A stretch of DNA of 64,000 bases from Pseudomonas sp. Tri1 (GCF_017968885.1 NZ_CP072913.1:1286001-1350000), one strand, 5' to 3'; numbered from the stretch's first letter, positions 19,407-38,795 are shown. The notes: generated from the sequence alone by a model not told the origin. A program made the numbers and translations.

Positions 19407-19910
19407 GTGCGTAAGTTGACTCAATTGGTTCTCCTGGCGACCGTACTGGTCGCAGGTCCGGCTTTTGCCGACATGAAGATCGCGGTGCTGAACTATCAGA
19501 TGGCCCTGCTCGAATCCGATGCGGCAAAGAAATACGCGGTGGATGCCGAGAAAAAATTCGGTCCGCAACTGACCAAGCTCAAGAGCCTGGAAAGCAGTGC
19601 CAAGGGTATCCAGGACCGCCTGGTAGCCGGTGGTGACAAGATGGCCCAGGGTGAGCGCGAGCGTCTGGAGCTGGAATTCAAGCAAAAGGCCCGTGACTTC
19701 CAGTTCCAGTCCAAGGAACTGAATGAAGCCAAAGCCGTTGCTGACCGTGAAATGCTCAAGCAGCTCAAGCCGAAACTCGACAGTGCTGTGGAAGAAGTCA
19801 TCAAGAAAGGTGGTTTTGACCTGGTGTTCGAGCGTGGTGCAGTGATTGATGTCAAGCCTCAGTACGACATCACGCGCCAAGTTATCGAGCGCATGAATCA
19901 GCTGAAGTAA
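19407..19910 (+). CDS. skp: Periplasmic chaperone Skp/OmpH
   Basis: 167 aa, starting at GTG 19407 after a TAGGAG ribosome site. Signal peptide about residues 1-22 (LVAGPAFADM). The remainder is lysine-rich and strongly helical, matching the tentacle-like trimeric chaperone that holds unfolded outer-membrane proteins for BamA. Conserved IAVLNYQMALLES near the mature N-terminus. Three bases separate it from lpxD. Confidence 0.95.
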   Translation: MRKLTQLVLLATVLVAGPAFADMKIAVLNYQMALLESDAAKKYAVDAEKKFGPQLTKLKSLESSAKGIQDRLVAGGDKMAQGERERLELEFKQKARDFQFQSKELNEAKAVADREMLKQLKPKLDSAVEEVIKKGGFDLVFERGAVIDVKPQYDITRQVIERMNQLK

Positions 19911-19913
19911 TCC

Positions 19914-20969
19914 ATGACTGCGACTATCAAGCTCGGCCAGTTGGCCGAGTTCCTGGGCGCCACCCTGCGTGGTGACCCACAGAAGACAATTACTGGGCTA
20001 GCCACTTTGCAAGAGGCTGGCCCAGCTCAGTTGAGCTTTCTGGCAAATCCCCAATACCGCAAGTACCTGGCCGACAGCCGGGCTGCCGCGCTGTTGCTCA
20101 AGGCCGCTGATGCCGAAGGGTTTGCCGGCGATGCCCTGATCGTGCCCGATCCGTACCTGGCGTATGCCCGCATTTCCCATCTGTTCGATCCCAAGCCCAA
20201 GTCGGCGGCCGGTATCCATCCCAGCGCCGTGATCGCAGCGGATGCGGTGGTTGATCCCTCGGCCAGCATCGGCCCGTTCGTGGTCATCGAAAGCGCGGCC
20301 CGCATCGGCGCCGGTGTCACGCTGGGCGCCCATTGCTTTATCGGCGCGCGCAGCGAGATTGGCGAAGGCGGCTGGCTGGCGCCACGGGTCACCCTGTACC
20401 ACGATGTGCGCATCGGCAAGCGGGTGGTGATCCAGTCTGGCGCGGTGCTGGGCGGTGAAGGGTTCGGTTTTGCCAACGAGAAAGGCATCTGGCAAAAGAT
20501 CGCCCAGATTGGTGGCGTCACTGTTGGCGACGATGTGGAGATCGGCGTCAACACGGCGATCGACCGTGGTGCGCTGGCCGATACGGTCATTGGCAATGGC
20601 GTCAAGCTCGACAACCAGATCCAGATCGCCCACAACGTCCAGGTCGGTGACCACACCGCCATGGCCGCCTGCGTGGGTATTTCCGGCAGCACCAAAATCG
20701 GCAAGCACTGCATGCTCGCCGGTGGCGTGGGGTTGGTGGGACATATCGATATCTGTGACAACGTATTCCTGACCGGGATGACCATGGTGACCCACTCGAT
20801 TACCGAGCCGGGTGCCTATTCTTCCGGTACGGCGATGCAGCCGGCGGCCGAATGGCGCAAGAGCGCGGCCCGTATTCGTCAGCTCGATGACATCGCGCGA
20901 CGTCTACGACAGGTGGAAAAGCGTGTAGGGGACGTGACCCCTGACGGTAATGCTTCATCAGATGGCTGA
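19914..20969 (+). CDS. lpxD: UDP-3-O-(3-hydroxyacyl)glucosamine N-acyltransferase
   Basis: 351 aa. Third step of lipid A synthesis, adding the N-linked 3-hydroxyacyl chain. N-terminal uridine-binding domain ([28 protein letters not shown]) followed by hexapeptide repeats of a left-handed beta helix from about residue 100, with GGEGFGFA and [17 protein letters not shown] containing the catalytic His region. Continues into fabZ-lpxA-lpxB, the usual lipid A block. Confidence 0.97.
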   Translation: MTATIKLGQLAEFLGATLRGDPQKTITGLATLQEAGPAQLSFLANPQYRKYLADSRAAALLLKAADAEGFAGDALIVPDPYLAYARISHLFDPKPKSAAGIHPSAVIAADAVVDPSASIGPFVVIESAARIGAGVTLGAHCFIGARSEIGEGGWLAPRVTLYHDVRIGKRVVIQSGAVLGGEGFGFANEKGIWQKIAQIGGVTVGDDVEIGVNTAIDRGALADTVIGNGVKLDNQIQIAHNVQVGDHTAMAACVGISGSTKIGKHCMLAGGVGLVGHIDICDNVFLTGMTMVTHSITEPGAYSSGTAMQPAAEWRKSAARIRQLDDIARRLRQVEKRVGDVTPDGNASSDG

Positions 20970-21074
20970 TACCATTTCCATATCAAGTGTGCACAGCCGT
21001 TAGGGCTCCTTGATTTGCTAGCGGAGTGCGCGTCACTCGTGCGCTCCCAATCTTTACATAGGCTTCCCTCCGAA

Positions 21075-21515
21075 ATGATGGACATCAACGAGATTCGCGA
21101 ATACCTGCCTCACCGTTACCCGTTCCTGCTGGTGGATCGGGTAGTGGACCTGGACGTTGAAGGCAAGCGCATTCGCGCCTACAAGAATGTCAGCATCAAC
21201 GAACCGTTCTTCAATGGTCACTTCCCCGCGCATCCAATCATGCCGGGCGTGTTGATCATCGAAGCGATGGCTCAGGCTGCCGGGATCCTTGGTTTCAAAA
21301 TGCTCGACGTAAAGCCGGCCGACGGCACGCTTTACTACTTTGTCGGTTCCGACAAATTGCGTTTCCGCCAGCCGGTCACCCCGGGCGATCAATTGATCCT
21401 CGAGGCCAAGTTCATCAGCTGCAAGCGCCAGATCTGGAAGTTCGAATGCCAGGCTTCGGTCGATGGCAAGCCGGTCTGCTCCGCTGAAATCATCTGTGCG
21501 GAACGCAAACTATGA
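21075..21515 (+). CDS. fabZ: 3-hydroxyacyl-[ACP] dehydratase FabZ
   Basis: 146 aa from the ATG at 21075; the alternative ATG three bases later is equally possible. Hot-dog-fold dehydratase of type II fatty acid synthesis. The catalytic His is in [17 protein letters not shown] and the Glu in the same segment; the N-terminal [14 protein letters not shown] is family-typical. Shares the 3-hydroxyacyl-ACP pool with LpxA and LpxD. Overlaps lpxA by four bases. Confidence 0.97.
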   Translation: MMDINEIREYLPHRYPFLLVDRVVDLDVEGKRIRAYKNVSINEPFFNGHFPAHPIMPGVLIIEAMAQAAGILGFKMLDVKPADGTLYYFVGSDKLRFRQPVTPGDQLILEAKFISCKRQIWKFECQASVDGKPVCSAEIICAERKL

Positions 21516-22288
21516 GTTTGATTGACCCTCGCGCAATCATCGATCCGACGGCCGTCCTGGCCGCCGATGTCGAGGTCGGCCCGTGGTCGATCATCGGCGC
21601 AGGTGTGGAAATCGGCGAGGGTACGGTGATCGGTCCTCACGTAGTGCTCAAGGGACCGACCCGGATCGGTCGTCACAATCGCATCTACCAGTTTTCTTCG
21701 GTAGGCGAGGACACGCCCGATCTCAAGTACAAAGGTGAAGAAACCCGCCTGGTCATTGGCGATCACAACGTGATCCGCGAAGGCGTGACGATTCACCGTG
21801 GCACCGTTCAGGATCGTTCCGAAACGACCTTGGGCGACCACAACCTGATCATGGCCTACGCCCACATCGGCCATGACAGTGTGATCGGTAACCATTGCAT
21901 CCTGGTCAACAACACCGCCCTGGCGGGCCATGTGCACGTGGACGACTGGGCGATCCTCTCGGGTTTCACCCTGGTGCACCAGTATTGCCATATTGGCGCC
22001 CACAGTTTTTCCGGGATGGGCACCGCCATCGGCAAGGACGTCCCGGCCTATGTCACCGTGTTCGGTAACCCGGCCGAAGCCCGCAGCATGAACTTCGAGG
22101 GCATGCGCCGTCGTGGCTTCAGCGAAGAGGCGATTACCGCGTTGCGTCGCGCCTACAAGGTGGTGTATCGCCAGGGCCTGACGGTCGAGCAAGCGCTCGC
22201 CGAATTGGCCGAGGCATCGCTGCAGTTCCCGGAAGTCGCGATATTCCGTGACTCCATCCAGTCTTCGACCCGCGGCATCACTCGCTAA
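21512..22288 (+). CDS. lpxA: UDP-N-acetylglucosamine 3-O-acyltransferase
   Basis: 258 aa. First step of lipid A synthesis. Left-handed beta-helix hexapeptide repeats cover residues 5-190, with the catalytic His in [15 protein letters not shown] near 120. The C-terminal helical domain follows ([14 protein letters not shown]). Acyl-chain preference in pseudomonads is usually C10, but the ruler residue was not assessed. ATGA overlap with fabZ. Confidence 0.97.
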   Translation: MSLIDPRAIIDPTAVLAADVEVGPWSIIGAGVEIGEGTVIGPHVVLKGPTRIGRHNRIYQFSSVGEDTPDLKYKGEETRLVIGDHNVIREGVTIHRGTVQDRSETTLGDHNLIMAYAHIGHDSVIGNHCILVNNTALAGHVHVDDWAILSGFTLVHQYCHIGAHSFSGMGTAIGKDVPAYVTVFGNPAEARSMNFEGMRRRGFSEEAITALRRAYKVVYRQGLTVEQALAELAEASLQFPEVAIFRDSIQSSTRGITR

Positions 22289-22290
22289 TC

Positions 22291-23421
22291 ATGGCTAACT
22301 TGCGTATTGCGCTGGTGGCGGGAGAGGCTTCCGGTGACATTCTGGGCGCTGGTCTGATGCGGGCGCTCAAGGCGCAGCATCCCGCGGTCGAATTCATCGG
22401 AGTCGGCGGGCCGTTGATGGAGGCCGAGGGGCTGGCGTCTTATTTCCCGATGGAACGTTTGTCGGTCATGGGGCTGGTGGAAGTGCTCGGTCGCTTGCGT
22501 GAGTTGCTGGCCCGGCGCAAGAAGCTGATCCAGACCCTGATCGACGAAAAGCCAGATGTGTTCATCGGCATCGATGCGCCGGATTTCACCCTCAACATTG
22601 AACTCAAGTTGCGTCAGGCCGGCATCAAGACCGTGCACTACGTCAGTCCGTCGGTCTGGGCCTGGCGGCAGAAGCGGGTACTGAAGATTCGCGAAGGCTG
22701 CGACCTGATGTTGACGCTGCTGCCGTTCGAGGCCCGGTTCTACGAAGAGAAGGGCGTACCGGTGCGGTTTGTCGGGCACACCCTGGCCGATACCATTCCC
22801 CTGGAAGCCGACCGCGCAGCCGCTCGCCAGGCGTTGGGCCTGCCCGAAGGGCCGCTGGTGGCCTTGATGCCCGGCAGCCGGGGCGGCGAAGTGAGCCGTC
22901 TGGGTGGGGTGTTTTTCGACGCGGCGCAGTGCCTGCGGGCTATGCGCCCCGATGTGCGATTTGTCCTGCCGTGTGCCAGTGCGCCGCGTCGGGCCCAGCT
23001 TGAAGAGCTTTTGGTCGGTCGCGATTTGCCGGTGACGTTGCTCGATGGCCATTCCCATGAAGCGTTGGCGGCTTGCGATGCGGTGTTGATTGCCTCCGGC
23101 ACTGCTACCCTTGAGGCGTTGTTGTATAAACGCCCGATGGTGGTCGCCTATCGCCTGGCACCGCTGACATTCTGGATCCTCAAGCGTATGGTCAAGAGCC
23201 CTTACATCTCTTTGCCGAACCTGTTGGCCCAGCGCTTGCTGGTGCCGGAGTTGCTGCAGGACGAGGCGACCGCTGATGCGCTGGCCAACACGCTTGCGCC
23301 GTTGATCGACGGCGGCCAGGAACAGACCCGTGGCTTTGACGAAATCCACCGCACTTTGCGTCGTGATGCCTCCAACCAGGCAGCAGACGCGGTGCTGAAC
23401 CTGATTGGCGCAAAACAATGA
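22291..23421 (+). CDS. lpxB: Lipid A disaccharide synthase
   Basis: 376 aa. GT19 glycosyltransferase condensing UDP-diacylglucosamine and lipid X at the inner membrane surface. [15 protein letters not shown] at the N-terminus, [14 protein letters not shown] near residue 117 and [14 protein letters not shown] near 195 are diagnostic. Overlaps rnhB by four bases. Confidence 0.97.
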   Translation: MANLRIALVAGEASGDILGAGLMRALKAQHPAVEFIGVGGPLMEAEGLASYFPMERLSVMGLVEVLGRLRELLARRKKLIQTLIDEKPDVFIGIDAPDFTLNIELKLRQAGIKTVHYVSPSVWAWRQKRVLKIREGCDLMLTLLPFEARFYEEKGVPVRFVGHTLADTIPLEADRAAARQALGLPEGPLVALMPGSRGGEVSRLGGVFFDAAQCLRAMRPDVRFVLPCASAPRRAQLEELLVGRDLPVTLLDGHSHEALAACDAVLIASGTATLEALLYKRPMVVAYRLAPLTFWILKRMVKSPYISLPNLLAQRLLVPELLQDEATADALANTLAPLIDGGQEQTRGFDEIHRTLRRDASNQAADAVLNLIGAKQ

Positions 23422-24077
23422 GTCATTCGAAGCAGCAGATGGGCCTGGACTTCAATCTGGTCGCCGAAGTCGAAGAGTTGGTGGCCGGTGTCGATGAGGT
23501 GGGTCGCGGCCCATTGTGCGGTGCGGTGGTGACGGCGGCGGTGATTCTCGACCCGAACCGGCCAATCCTGGGACTCAACGATTCCAAGAAGCTCACCGAG
23601 GCCCGTCGTGAAAAACTCTACGACGAGATCTGCGAAAAGGCCCTGAGCTGGTGCATCGCCCGGGCCGAAGTCGAAGAAATCGACGAACTGAATATCCTGC
23701 ATGCAACCATGCTCGCCATGCAGCGTGCCGTACAAGGCCTGCACATCACGCCGAAACTGGCGATGATCGACGGCAACCGCTGCCCGAAATTGTCGATGCG
23801 CGCCGAAGCGGTCATCCAGGGCGATGGCAAGGTGCCGGCCATTGCGGCGGCCTCGATCCTGGCCAAGGTCAGTCGCGACCGGGAAATGAGCGCCTTCGAG
23901 TTGATCTACCCGGGTTATGGCATCGGCGGCCACAAGGGCTACCCGACCCCCGTTCATCTGGAAGCCCTGGCGCGCCTGGGGCCAACGCCGATCCATCGGC
24001 GTTCGTTCGCACCGGTGCGGTTGGCTTATGAAGCGCGTGAGGGTTTGATCGTAGGTAATCAGGCTACGGTCTCTTGA
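23418..24077 (+). CDS. rnhB: Ribonuclease HII
   Basis: 219 aa. Removes ribonucleotides from DNA. The type 2 RNase H signature [20 protein letters not shown] near residue 20 carries the Asp-Glu pair; a further catalytic Asp is in [12 protein letters not shown], and [12 protein letters not shown] is conserved. Final gene of the bamA-to-rnhB series; a terminator follows before dnaE. Confidence 0.97.
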   Translation: MSHSKQQMGLDFNLVAEVEELVAGVDEVGRGPLCGAVVTAAVILDPNRPILGLNDSKKLTEARREKLYDEICEKALSWCIARAEVEEIDELNILHATMLAMQRAVQGLHITPKLAMIDGNRCPKLSMRAEAVIQGDGKVPAIAAASILAKVSRDREMSAFELIYPGYGIGGHKGYPTPVHLEALARLGPTPIHRRSFAPVRLAYEAREGLIVGNQATVS

Positions 24078-24169
24078 TGTCGACTTGTGTGGGGAGGGGA
24101 TAAATCATCTCGCCACAAAAGTAATGTGCACATTCGCTTGGCAGGATGCTCATGGCTGATGTTTTACCC

Positions 24170-24201
24170 AAGGCCCGGTACAATCCGGGCCTTGTTGTTT
24201 T
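24170..24201 (+). terminator. Terminator between rnhB and dnaE
   Basis: AAGGCCCGG and CCGGGCCTT form a perfect 9-bp stem followed by TGTTGTTTT. It closes the lpx-rnhB transcript about 25 bases before dnaE. Confidence 0.85.
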
Positions 24202-24223
24202 CATGACTTAACGCAGGATCACT

Positions 24224-27745
<3,522 letters not shown>

Positions 27746-27894
27746 CGGCCAGGGGCCACTCTTGAAACCGGAATGCCCCTGATCTCGACCCGAATTTTTA
27801 ATCTCGACCTGAACGCGCCTCTCCCTTAAGGTAGGCGCGAATAGACAACCGGCCGGCCCAAGCTCTCTTGGACGTCGACCCAAGACGGACGCCT

Positions 27895-28842
27895 ATGAAC
27901 CCGAATTTTCTAGATTTCGAACAGCCGATCGCCGACCTGCAAGCCAAGATCGAAGAGTTGCGCTTGGTCGGTAATGACAATTCGCTGAATATCGGCGATG
28001 AAATCTCTCGTCTGCAAGACAAAAGCCGCACGCTGACCGAAGACATCTTCGGCAAGCTGACCAGCTGGCAGATCGCCCGCCTGGCGCGTCACCCGCGTCG
28101 TCCCTACACCCTGGACTACATCGAGCACATCTTTACCGAGTTCGATGAGTTGCATGGCGACCGTCACTTCTCCGACGACGCCGCCATCGTTGGCGGTGTT
28201 GCCCGTCTGGACGACCAGCCGGTGATGGTTATCGGTCATCAGAAAGGCCGCGAAGTGCGCGAGAAGGTACGCCGCAACTTCGGCATGCCGCGTCCGGAAG
28301 GCTACCGCAAGGCTTGCCGCCTGATGGAAATGGCCGAGCGCTTCAAAATGCCGATCCTGACCTTCATCGATACGCCGGGTGCTTATCCGGGCATCGATGC
28401 CGAAGAGCGTAACCAGAGCGAAGCGATTGCCTGGAACCTGCGCGTCATGGCACGCCTGAAAACCCCGATCATCGCCACCGTGATCGGCGAAGGCGGTTCT
28501 GGCGGTGCATTGGCCATCGGCGTCTGCGACCAACTGAACATGCTGCAATATTCCACTTATGCGGTGATCTCGCCGGAAGGCTGTGCGTCGATCCTGTGGA
28601 AAACCGCCGAGAAGGCGCCGGACGCCGCGGAAGCCATGGGCATCACCGCCGAGCGCCTCAAAGGCCTGGGCATTGTGGATAAAGTGATCAACGAGCCAGT
28701 CGGCGGCGCCCACCGCGACCCGGCTGCGGCTGCGGCGCTGATTCGTGCCGAGCTGACATCGCAGTTGTCGATGCTGAAGAAATTCGACAACGATGCGCTG
28801 CTGGCTCGCCGCTATGAGCGGTTGATGAGCTACGGCCTCTGA
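27895..28842 (+). CDS. accA: Acetyl-CoA carboxylase carboxyltransferase subunit alpha
   Basis: 315 aa from ATG at 27895; an upstream in-frame start adds nine unconserved residues. Forms the alpha2beta2 carboxyltransferase with AccD that makes malonyl-CoA for FabZ and its partners. [13 protein letters not shown]-terminus, then [30 protein letters not shown] and [12 protein letters not shown] oxyanion regions. About 150 bases separate it from dnaE; I see no clear gene or terminator there. Confidence 0.97.
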   Translation: MNPNFLDFEQPIADLQAKIEELRLVGNDNSLNIGDEISRLQDKSRTLTEDIFGKLTSWQIARLARHPRRPYTLDYIEHIFTEFDELHGDRHFSDDAAIVGGVARLDDQPVMVIGHQKGREVREKVRRNFGMPRPEGYRKACRLMEMAERFKMPILTFIDTPGAYPGIDAEERNQSEAIAWNLRVMARLKTPIIATVIGEGGSGGALAIGVCDQLNMLQYSTYAVISPEGCASILWKTAEKAPDAAEAMGITAERLKGLGIVDKVINEPVGGAHRDPAAAAALIRAELTSQLSMLKKFDNDALLARRYERLMSYGL

Positions 28843-28861
28843 TTCAAGCGCTGTACCCCTG

Positions 28862-28951
28862 TGTGGGAGCGAGCTTGCTCGCGATAACGGTTTAACATTC
28901 AACAGATAAGTTGACTGATACTCCGCCATCGCGAGCAAGCTCGCTCCCACA
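28862..28951. repeat. REPIN between accA and tilS
   Basis: Forward REP 28862-28885 and reverse REP 28928-28951 with near-perfect inverted symmetry, filling most of the accA-tilS gap. Confidence 0.92.
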
Positions 28952-28976
28952 TTGATTTGTGTGGAGGCCAGTTTCT

Positions 28977-30304
28977 ATGAATCAGCCCAGGATTGAACTG
29001 CCAACCCGGCTCCTCACACTGCTATCCCCCTGGCGCAACGCCGCGACCTGGCGCATCGCCTTCTCCGGCGGCCTCGATTCCACCGTCCTGCTGCACCTGC
29101 TCGCGTCCCTCGCAAAGACCCAAACCCTGCCGCCCCTGAGTGCTATCCACGTCCATCATGGCCTCCAGGCTGTGGCCGATGCATGGCCGGACCATTGTCG
29201 CTCGGTCTGTAAGGCCCTTGGGGTGCCGCTTGAAGTAGTGAGCGTGCAAGTCCAACCCGGCGCCAGCGTCGAGCGCGCCGCCCGGGAGGCGCGTTATGGT
29301 GCCTTCGTGGCGGCACTGCACAACAATGAAGTGCTGCTCACAGGCCAGCACCGCGACGATCAGGCTGAAACCCTGTTGTTTCGTTTGTTGCGTGGGGCAG
29401 GGGTGAGGGGCTTGTCGGCGATGCCCAGGCAGCGTCCTTTGGGCCAGGGGCACTTGCTGCGACCCTTGCTCGATGTGTCCCGGGCGGAGCTGCAAGCCTA
29501 TGCGAGGCAACAAGGCTTGAGCTGGATTGAGGACCCTTCCAACGACGATCACCAGTACGCGCGCAATTACCTGCGCCAGCGGGTGTTTCCGGTATTGACC
29601 GAGCAGTGGCCCCAGGCAGCGGTGACCCTGGCGCGCAGCGCCGCGCACATGGGCGACGCCCAGGGCTTGCTGGACGACCTGGCGCGGATCGATCTGGCTG
29701 GCGCCACGCCCCGGGCGCGTTCGACTGGCTGGGCTTGCCATCTCTCGCGCTGGCACCTTTGCGGGCATTGTCGCCGGCCCGCCAGCGCAATGCATTGAGC
29801 CATTGGCTGGCCGTGTTGACGGAGCAGCCCGACAGCGATCACTGGGTTGGCTGGGATTCGTTGCGCGATGCGGGAAATGATGCCCGGCCGATCTGGCGGC
29901 TGGCCGGCGGTGAGTTGCACCGGGCCGGTGGGCGGGTCTGGTGGTTATCCGACCACTGGTTGCGTTCGGTTGCAGGTACCGTCCAATGGACCGATCCCGC
30001 GCTACCGTTGTGCTTGCCGGGCAATGGCCAGGTCATGTTCAGCGGCAAGGCGCCGGCGGGGCCACTTTGCGTGCGCTATCGTCAAGGCGGTGAAGTGATG
30101 GAATTGTCGGGGCGCGGTCATCGGGATCTCAAGCGTTTGCTCAACGAAAGCGCTGTGCCGGCATTCGTTCGCGGTCGATTGCCGCTGCTGTATCGGGGCG
30201 AGCAATTGTTGGCCGTGGCCAATCTGGCGGGGCTCGATGGAGCCGGTGATGGCAGTTGGCAATTGAACTGGCAGCCAGGAAGCCAAGATCTGGGTTTGAG
30301 CTGA
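28977..30304 (+). pseudogene. tilS: tRNA(Ile)-lysidine synthase with a single-base frameshift
   Basis: Frame one runs from ATG 28977 (GGAGG ribosome site) and has the ATP-pyrophosphatase P-loop AFSGGLDSTVLLHLL near residue 28. The homologous protein continues in another frame after about 29710, through FDWLGLPSLALAPLRALSPAR and the C-terminal TilS domains to 30304. One added base in the run CCCCGGG at 29709-29715 restores a single 442-aa protein, the expected length. TilS modifies the C34 wobble base of tRNA-Ile(CAU) and is normally essential, so a sequencing or assembly error is more likely than true loss. Without correction, frame one ends at 29798. Confidence 0.85.
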
Positions 30305-30557
30305 AAGGGGCTTTCCGGTAGACTACGCTCCCTTCTTGATACAACTTCTGTGGATTCGCCTGAATTGCAGGAGTTGCCGATTACCAAGCAGTCTTTGCTG
30401 GGCGATTCCAAAAAATGTGTAGCGAGCAACGTACCGGTGATTTCACTTCCGGTCTGTCCCAACGCGGCGGTTTTTTTGAAAGGTGCACTGTGATTAATGC
30501 AGGTGATCGGGGGCTTCGGCCTTCCTTCGCTTTCCCCGGCGGCTCGGACCGCTTTAA

Positions 30558-33060
<2,503 letters not shown>

Positions 33061-33163
33061 CGCGATTTTCTCCGGTAAAGTACCGCTCGATAAACGCTCT
33101 GGCCTGCGGGCCGGGCGTTATCGTCGGCGAGCCTGCCCGCTGCTCTATACCCGCCGACGGTAA

Positions 33164-34504
<1,341 letters not shown>

Positions 34505-34586
34505 GCGGTAAATGGTAAAAAGACAGCGGATTATGTCGAAAAGGTCGCCCTGGCGACGGTTTTGCCTCTAATCTGATGCCTTATCA

Positions 34587-34618
34587 AGCACAAGCCTGGT
34601 TTTTCCAGGCTTCGTGCT
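34587..34618 (+). other. Long imperfect hairpin between eno and ftsB
   Basis: AGCAC-AAGCCTGG pairs with CCAGGCTT-C-GTGCT around a TTTTT loop, giving about 13 bp with one bulge. No T run follows, so it is not a classical terminator; it may be an RNA stability or processing element in the eno-ftsB gap. Confidence 0.6.
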
Positions 34619-34675
34619 ATCAGACGTTTCAAAGTTTGGCATGGCTGTCTTTTTTCACTGGATACCTGATATTCG

Positions 34676-34954
34676 ATGCGCAGTCCCAATTGGTTGTTTC
34701 TTGTCTTGCTCCTGTTGCTGGCTGGCCTGCAGTACCGCCTGTGGGTGGGCAATGGCAGTCTGGCGCAAGTGGCCGACCTGACTCAGCAAATAGCCGATCA
34801 GCACGCGGAAAACGAAGCGTTGCTGGAGCGTAATCGGGTGATGGACGCCGAGGTCAGTGAGTTGAAAAAAGGCATGGAGACCGTTGAAGAGCGGGCTCGC
34901 CATGAACTGGGCATGGTCAAGGAGGGTGAAACCCTCTACCAGTTGGCCCAATGA
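34676..34954 (+). CDS. ftsB: Cell division protein FtsB
   Basis: 92 aa. One N-terminal membrane span (residues 4-20, NWLFLVLLLLLAGLQYRLW) followed by a periplasmic coiled coil rich in leucine heptads (residues 28-75), matching FtsB of the FtsQLB septal complex. Located between eno and ispD as in E. coli and P. aeruginosa. Overlaps ispD by four bases. Confidence 0.95.
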   Translation: MRSPNWLFLVLLLLLAGLQYRLWVGNGSLAQVADLTQQIADQHAENEALLERNRVMDAEVSELKKGMETVEERARHELGMVKEGETLYQLAQ

Positions 34955-35658
34955 GTATCCGTTTGCCGGCCTTCTGGGTCGTGATTCCTGCCGCGGGCGT
35001 CGGTGCCCGTATGGCCGCGGACCGTCCCAAGCAATACTTGCAACTGGGCGGGCGCACAATTCTCGAACACAGCCTTGGCTGTTTCCTCGATCACCCGACC
35101 GTTAAAGGCGTAGTGGTCAGCGTTGCCCACGATGATCCTTACTGGCCGACCCTGGCCTGTGCCAGCGACCCGCGCATCCAGCGCGTGGACGGCGGCCAGC
35201 AGCGTTGCGATTCAGTGCTCAATGCCTTGCTGCATCTGCACGAGCAGGGGGCCGACGATTACGATTGGGTGTTGGTACATGACGCCGCCCGGCCCAACCT
35301 GGCCCGGGATGACCTGGATACCTTGCTCAGCGAGTTGGCGAACGATCCGGTCGGCGGCCTGCTGGCCGTCCCGGCGCGCGATACCCTCAAACGTGCCGAC
35401 AAGCAGGGGCGTGTGCTGGAAACCGTTGATCGCAGCGTGATCTGGCAGGCCTATACGCCGCAGATGTTTCGTCTCGGTGCCTTGCATCGGGCCCTGGCTG
35501 ACAGCCTGGTGGCAGATGCACTGATTACCGATGAAGCGTCCGCCATGGAATGGGCCGGGCAGGCACCGCGGTTGATCGAAGGGCGTGCCGATAACATCAA
35601 GGTCACCCGGCCGGAAGATCTGGAGTGGTTGCGCCAGCGCTGGGCGAATCGGCATTAA
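34951..35658 (+). CDS. ispD: 2-C-methyl-D-erythritol 4-phosphate cytidylyltransferase
   Basis: 235 aa. Third step of the MEP pathway. Nucleotide-binding N-terminus VIPAAGVGARMAADRPKQYL near residues 10-30, VLVHDAARPNLARDDL near 110 and ITDEASAMEWAGQAP and NIKVTRPEDL in the C-terminal part. Not fused to ispF, which lies 3 kb downstream, although the two are often adjacent. Confidence 0.97.
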   Translation: MSIRLPAFWVVIPAAGVGARMAADRPKQYLQLGGRTILEHSLGCFLDHPTVKGVVVSVAHDDPYWPTLACASDPRIQRVDGGQQRCDSVLNALLHLHEQGADDYDWVLVHDAARPNLARDDLDTLLSELANDPVGGLLAVPARDTLKRADKQGRVLETVDRSVIWQAYTPQMFRLGALHRALADSLVADALITDEASAMEWAGQAPRLIEGRADNIKVTRPEDLEWLRQRWANRH

Positions 35659-35703
35659 GTCGGATCGATTTTCTGTTAGAACATCATTGCCTGGGCCGAC
35701 ACC

Positions 35704-35794
35704 ATCGCGAGCAAGCTCGCACCCACAATGGACTGGTGTGAACACTTGCCCATCATTCGACGATAACCCCTGTGGGAGCGAGCTTGCTCGCGAT
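35704..35794. repeat. REPIN between ispD and the LysR gene
   Basis: Reverse REP 35704-35727 and forward REP 35771-35794, the opposite order to the other inverted pairs in the window, in the gap between convergent genes. Confidence 0.9.
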
Positions 35795-35824
35795 AGCGTC
35801 ACCCCAGACGACAAAAAAAACCTG

Positions 35825-36721
35825 TCACCCCCGATACTCCGGCCGCTGCGCCAACCCTTCCTTCAAATAATCCACCAACTTGCGCACCTTGGGCGATAGA
35901 TGCCGCTGCTGCGGGTACAACGCCCACACCGCCGTATTCGGCGGCTGATGAGCCTCCAGCAGCGATATCAGCGCGCCGCTGTGCAGATGTTCCAGCACGT
36001 AATAATCCGGCAGTTGACACAACCCCACGCCTTGCAGCGCCGCATCCAATACTGCTTGCCCACTGTTGCAGCGCCAGTTTCCTTGTACGCGCTGGGAAAA
36101 TTCCCGCCCGTTCTGCTCCAGTTGCCAGATATCGGAACTGCCGACCAGGCAATTGTGACGGCTCAATTCCGACAGACTATGGGGCCGACCGTAGCGTTCC
36201 AGATAGGACGGTGAGGCGCACAGGTACATGCGTCGCGGCGCGAGGCGGGTGGCAACCAGGCGTGAGTCCTGCAAGCGGCCCAGGCGAATCGCCAGGTCCA
36301 GGCCCTCGTGCACCAGGTCCAAAGGGCGGTTGCTCAGCTCGATGTCTACTCGCAACTGTGGATAAAGCCCCATGAACCGCGTCACCAGCGGCACGATGAA
36401 GCGCTCGCCATAGGCTACGGCACAAGTCATGCGCAGCATGCCCTTGGGTTCGCTGGTGAGATCACCCACCGCTCGCAACGCTTCCTCGCGGCCATCCTGC
36501 AGGCGTTGGCAATGTTGCAAAAAGGTCTGCCCGGCCTCGGTCAGGGTGACCCGGCGGGTGCTGCGATAGAGCAGGCGTGTCTGTAGACGTTCTTCCAGTC
36601 GTACGATTTGTCGACTGATATGGGAAGACGAAACTCCGAGGCGTTCGGCAGCTGCGGTGAATTGACTGCATTCGGCCACGGCGACGAACTCGTCGATTCC
36701 TTCCCAGCGATTGTCGGACAT
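35825..36721 (-). CDS. LysR-type transcriptional regulator
   Basis: 298 aa. N-terminal winged helix-turn-helix (VAVAECSQFTAAAERLGVSSSHISRQIVRLEE, written in pieces here: VAECSQFTAAAERLGVS then SSHISRQIVRLEERL) and a C-terminal LysR substrate domain from about residue 90. It is divergent from the formaldehyde dehydrogenase gene with 107 bases between starts, so it probably controls that gene pair, its own gene, or both. The effector is unknown. LysR members next to adhC/fghA are common in pseudomonads, but direct control is inferred from position. Confidence 0.92.
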   Translation of the reverse strand: MSDNRWEGIDEFVAVAECSQFTAAAERLGVSSSHISRQIVRLEERLQTRLLYRSTRRVTLTEAGQTFLQHCQRLQDGREEALRAVGDLTSEPKGMLRMTCAVAYGERFIVPLVTRFMGLYPQLRVDIELSNRPLDLVHEGLDLAIRLGRLQDSRLVATRLAPRRMYLCASPSYLERYGRPHSLSELSRHNCLVGSSDIWQLEQNGREFSQRVQGNWRCNSGQAVLDAALQGVGLCQLPDYYVLEHLHSGALISLLEAHQPPNTAVWALYPQQRHLSPKVRKLVDYLKEGLAQRPEYRG

Positions 36722-36747
36722 AGGTGATTATCCCTGTACAGCAATAA

Positions 36748-37941
<1,194 letters not shown>

Positions 37942-37949
37942 GGTCGGTC

Positions 37950-38795
37950 ATGAGCCTTGAAAACATTTCTTGCCAGAAAAGCTTCGGCGGCTGGCACAAG
38001 CGTTACCGGCACCGTTCTGAAGTGCTCGGGTGTGACATGGTCTTTGCCGTGTACCTGCCGCCGCAAGCCGAGCAGGGCGGCAAGTTGCCGGTGCTTTATT
38101 GGTTGTCCGGGCTGACCTGCACCGACGAAAACTTCATGCAAAAGGCCGGTGCCCAGCGCATGGCCGCCGAGTTGGGGCTGATCATTGTCGCGCCCGACAC
38201 CAGCCCCCGTGGCGCCGATGTGCCGGGCGATCCAGACGGTGCCTGGGACTTTGGCCTGGGTGCGGGCTTTTATCTGAACGCCACGCAGGATCCTTGGGCC
38301 CGGCACTATCGGATGCATGACTACGTGGTGCAGGAACTGCCGCAGTTGGTCGAAGCGCATTTTCCCGCCTCGGATAAACGCGGCATCAGTGGTCATTCCA
38401 TGGGCGGCCATGGCGCGTTGGTTTGCGCCTTGCGCAACCCGGGGCGCTATCGTTCGGTGTCGGCCTTTTCGCCGATCAACAATCCGACGGATTGCCCTTG
38501 GGGCCAGAAAGCCTTCTCCCGTTACCTGGGGGAAGACCGCTCGAAATGGCGCGAATGGGATGCCTGCGCCCTGATCGCCGAAGCCGGCGAGAAGCTGCCA
38601 CTGCTGGTGGATCAGGGCGATCGCGATGATTTCCTGGCCAGCCAGCTCAAGCCCGAAGCCCTGCAGCAAGCTGCCAAGGTCGCGGGTCATCCGCTGGAGT
38701 TGCGCCTGCAACCGGGCTACGACCACAGCTACTTCTTCATCGCCAGCTTCATTGATGACCACTTGCAGCATCATGCACGCGCTCTAAACGCCTAA
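37950..38795 (+). CDS. fghA: S-formylglutathione hydrolase
   Basis: 281 aa alpha/beta hydrolase that releases formate and glutathione from S-formylglutathione. Nucleophile Ser in [14 protein letters not shown] near residue 148; the catalytic His is in [15 protein letters not shown] and Asp near DQGDRDDFL. The [19 protein letters not shown] segment is family-specific. Co-transcribed with the upstream dehydrogenase. Confidence 0.96.
   Translation: MSLENISCQKSFGGWHKRYRHRSEVLGCDMVFAVYLPPQAEQGGKLPVLYWLSGLTCTDENFMQKAGAQRMAAELGLIIVAPDTSPRGADVPGDPDGAWDFGLGAGFYLNATQDPWARHYRMHDYVVQELPQLVEAHFPASDKRGISGHSMGGHGALVCALRNPGRYRSVSAFSPINNPTDCPWGQKAFSRYLGEDRSKWREWDACALIAEAGEKLPLLVDQGDRDDFLASQLKPEALQQAAKVAGHPLELRLQPGYDHSYFFIASFIDDHLQHHARALNA

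Noticed and set aside
17424..19880. Antisense open frame of over 800 codons opposite bamA and skp
   Set aside because: Composition artefact of strong GC3 codon bias; no ribosome site, no recognisable domains, and the sense strand is clearly BamA.
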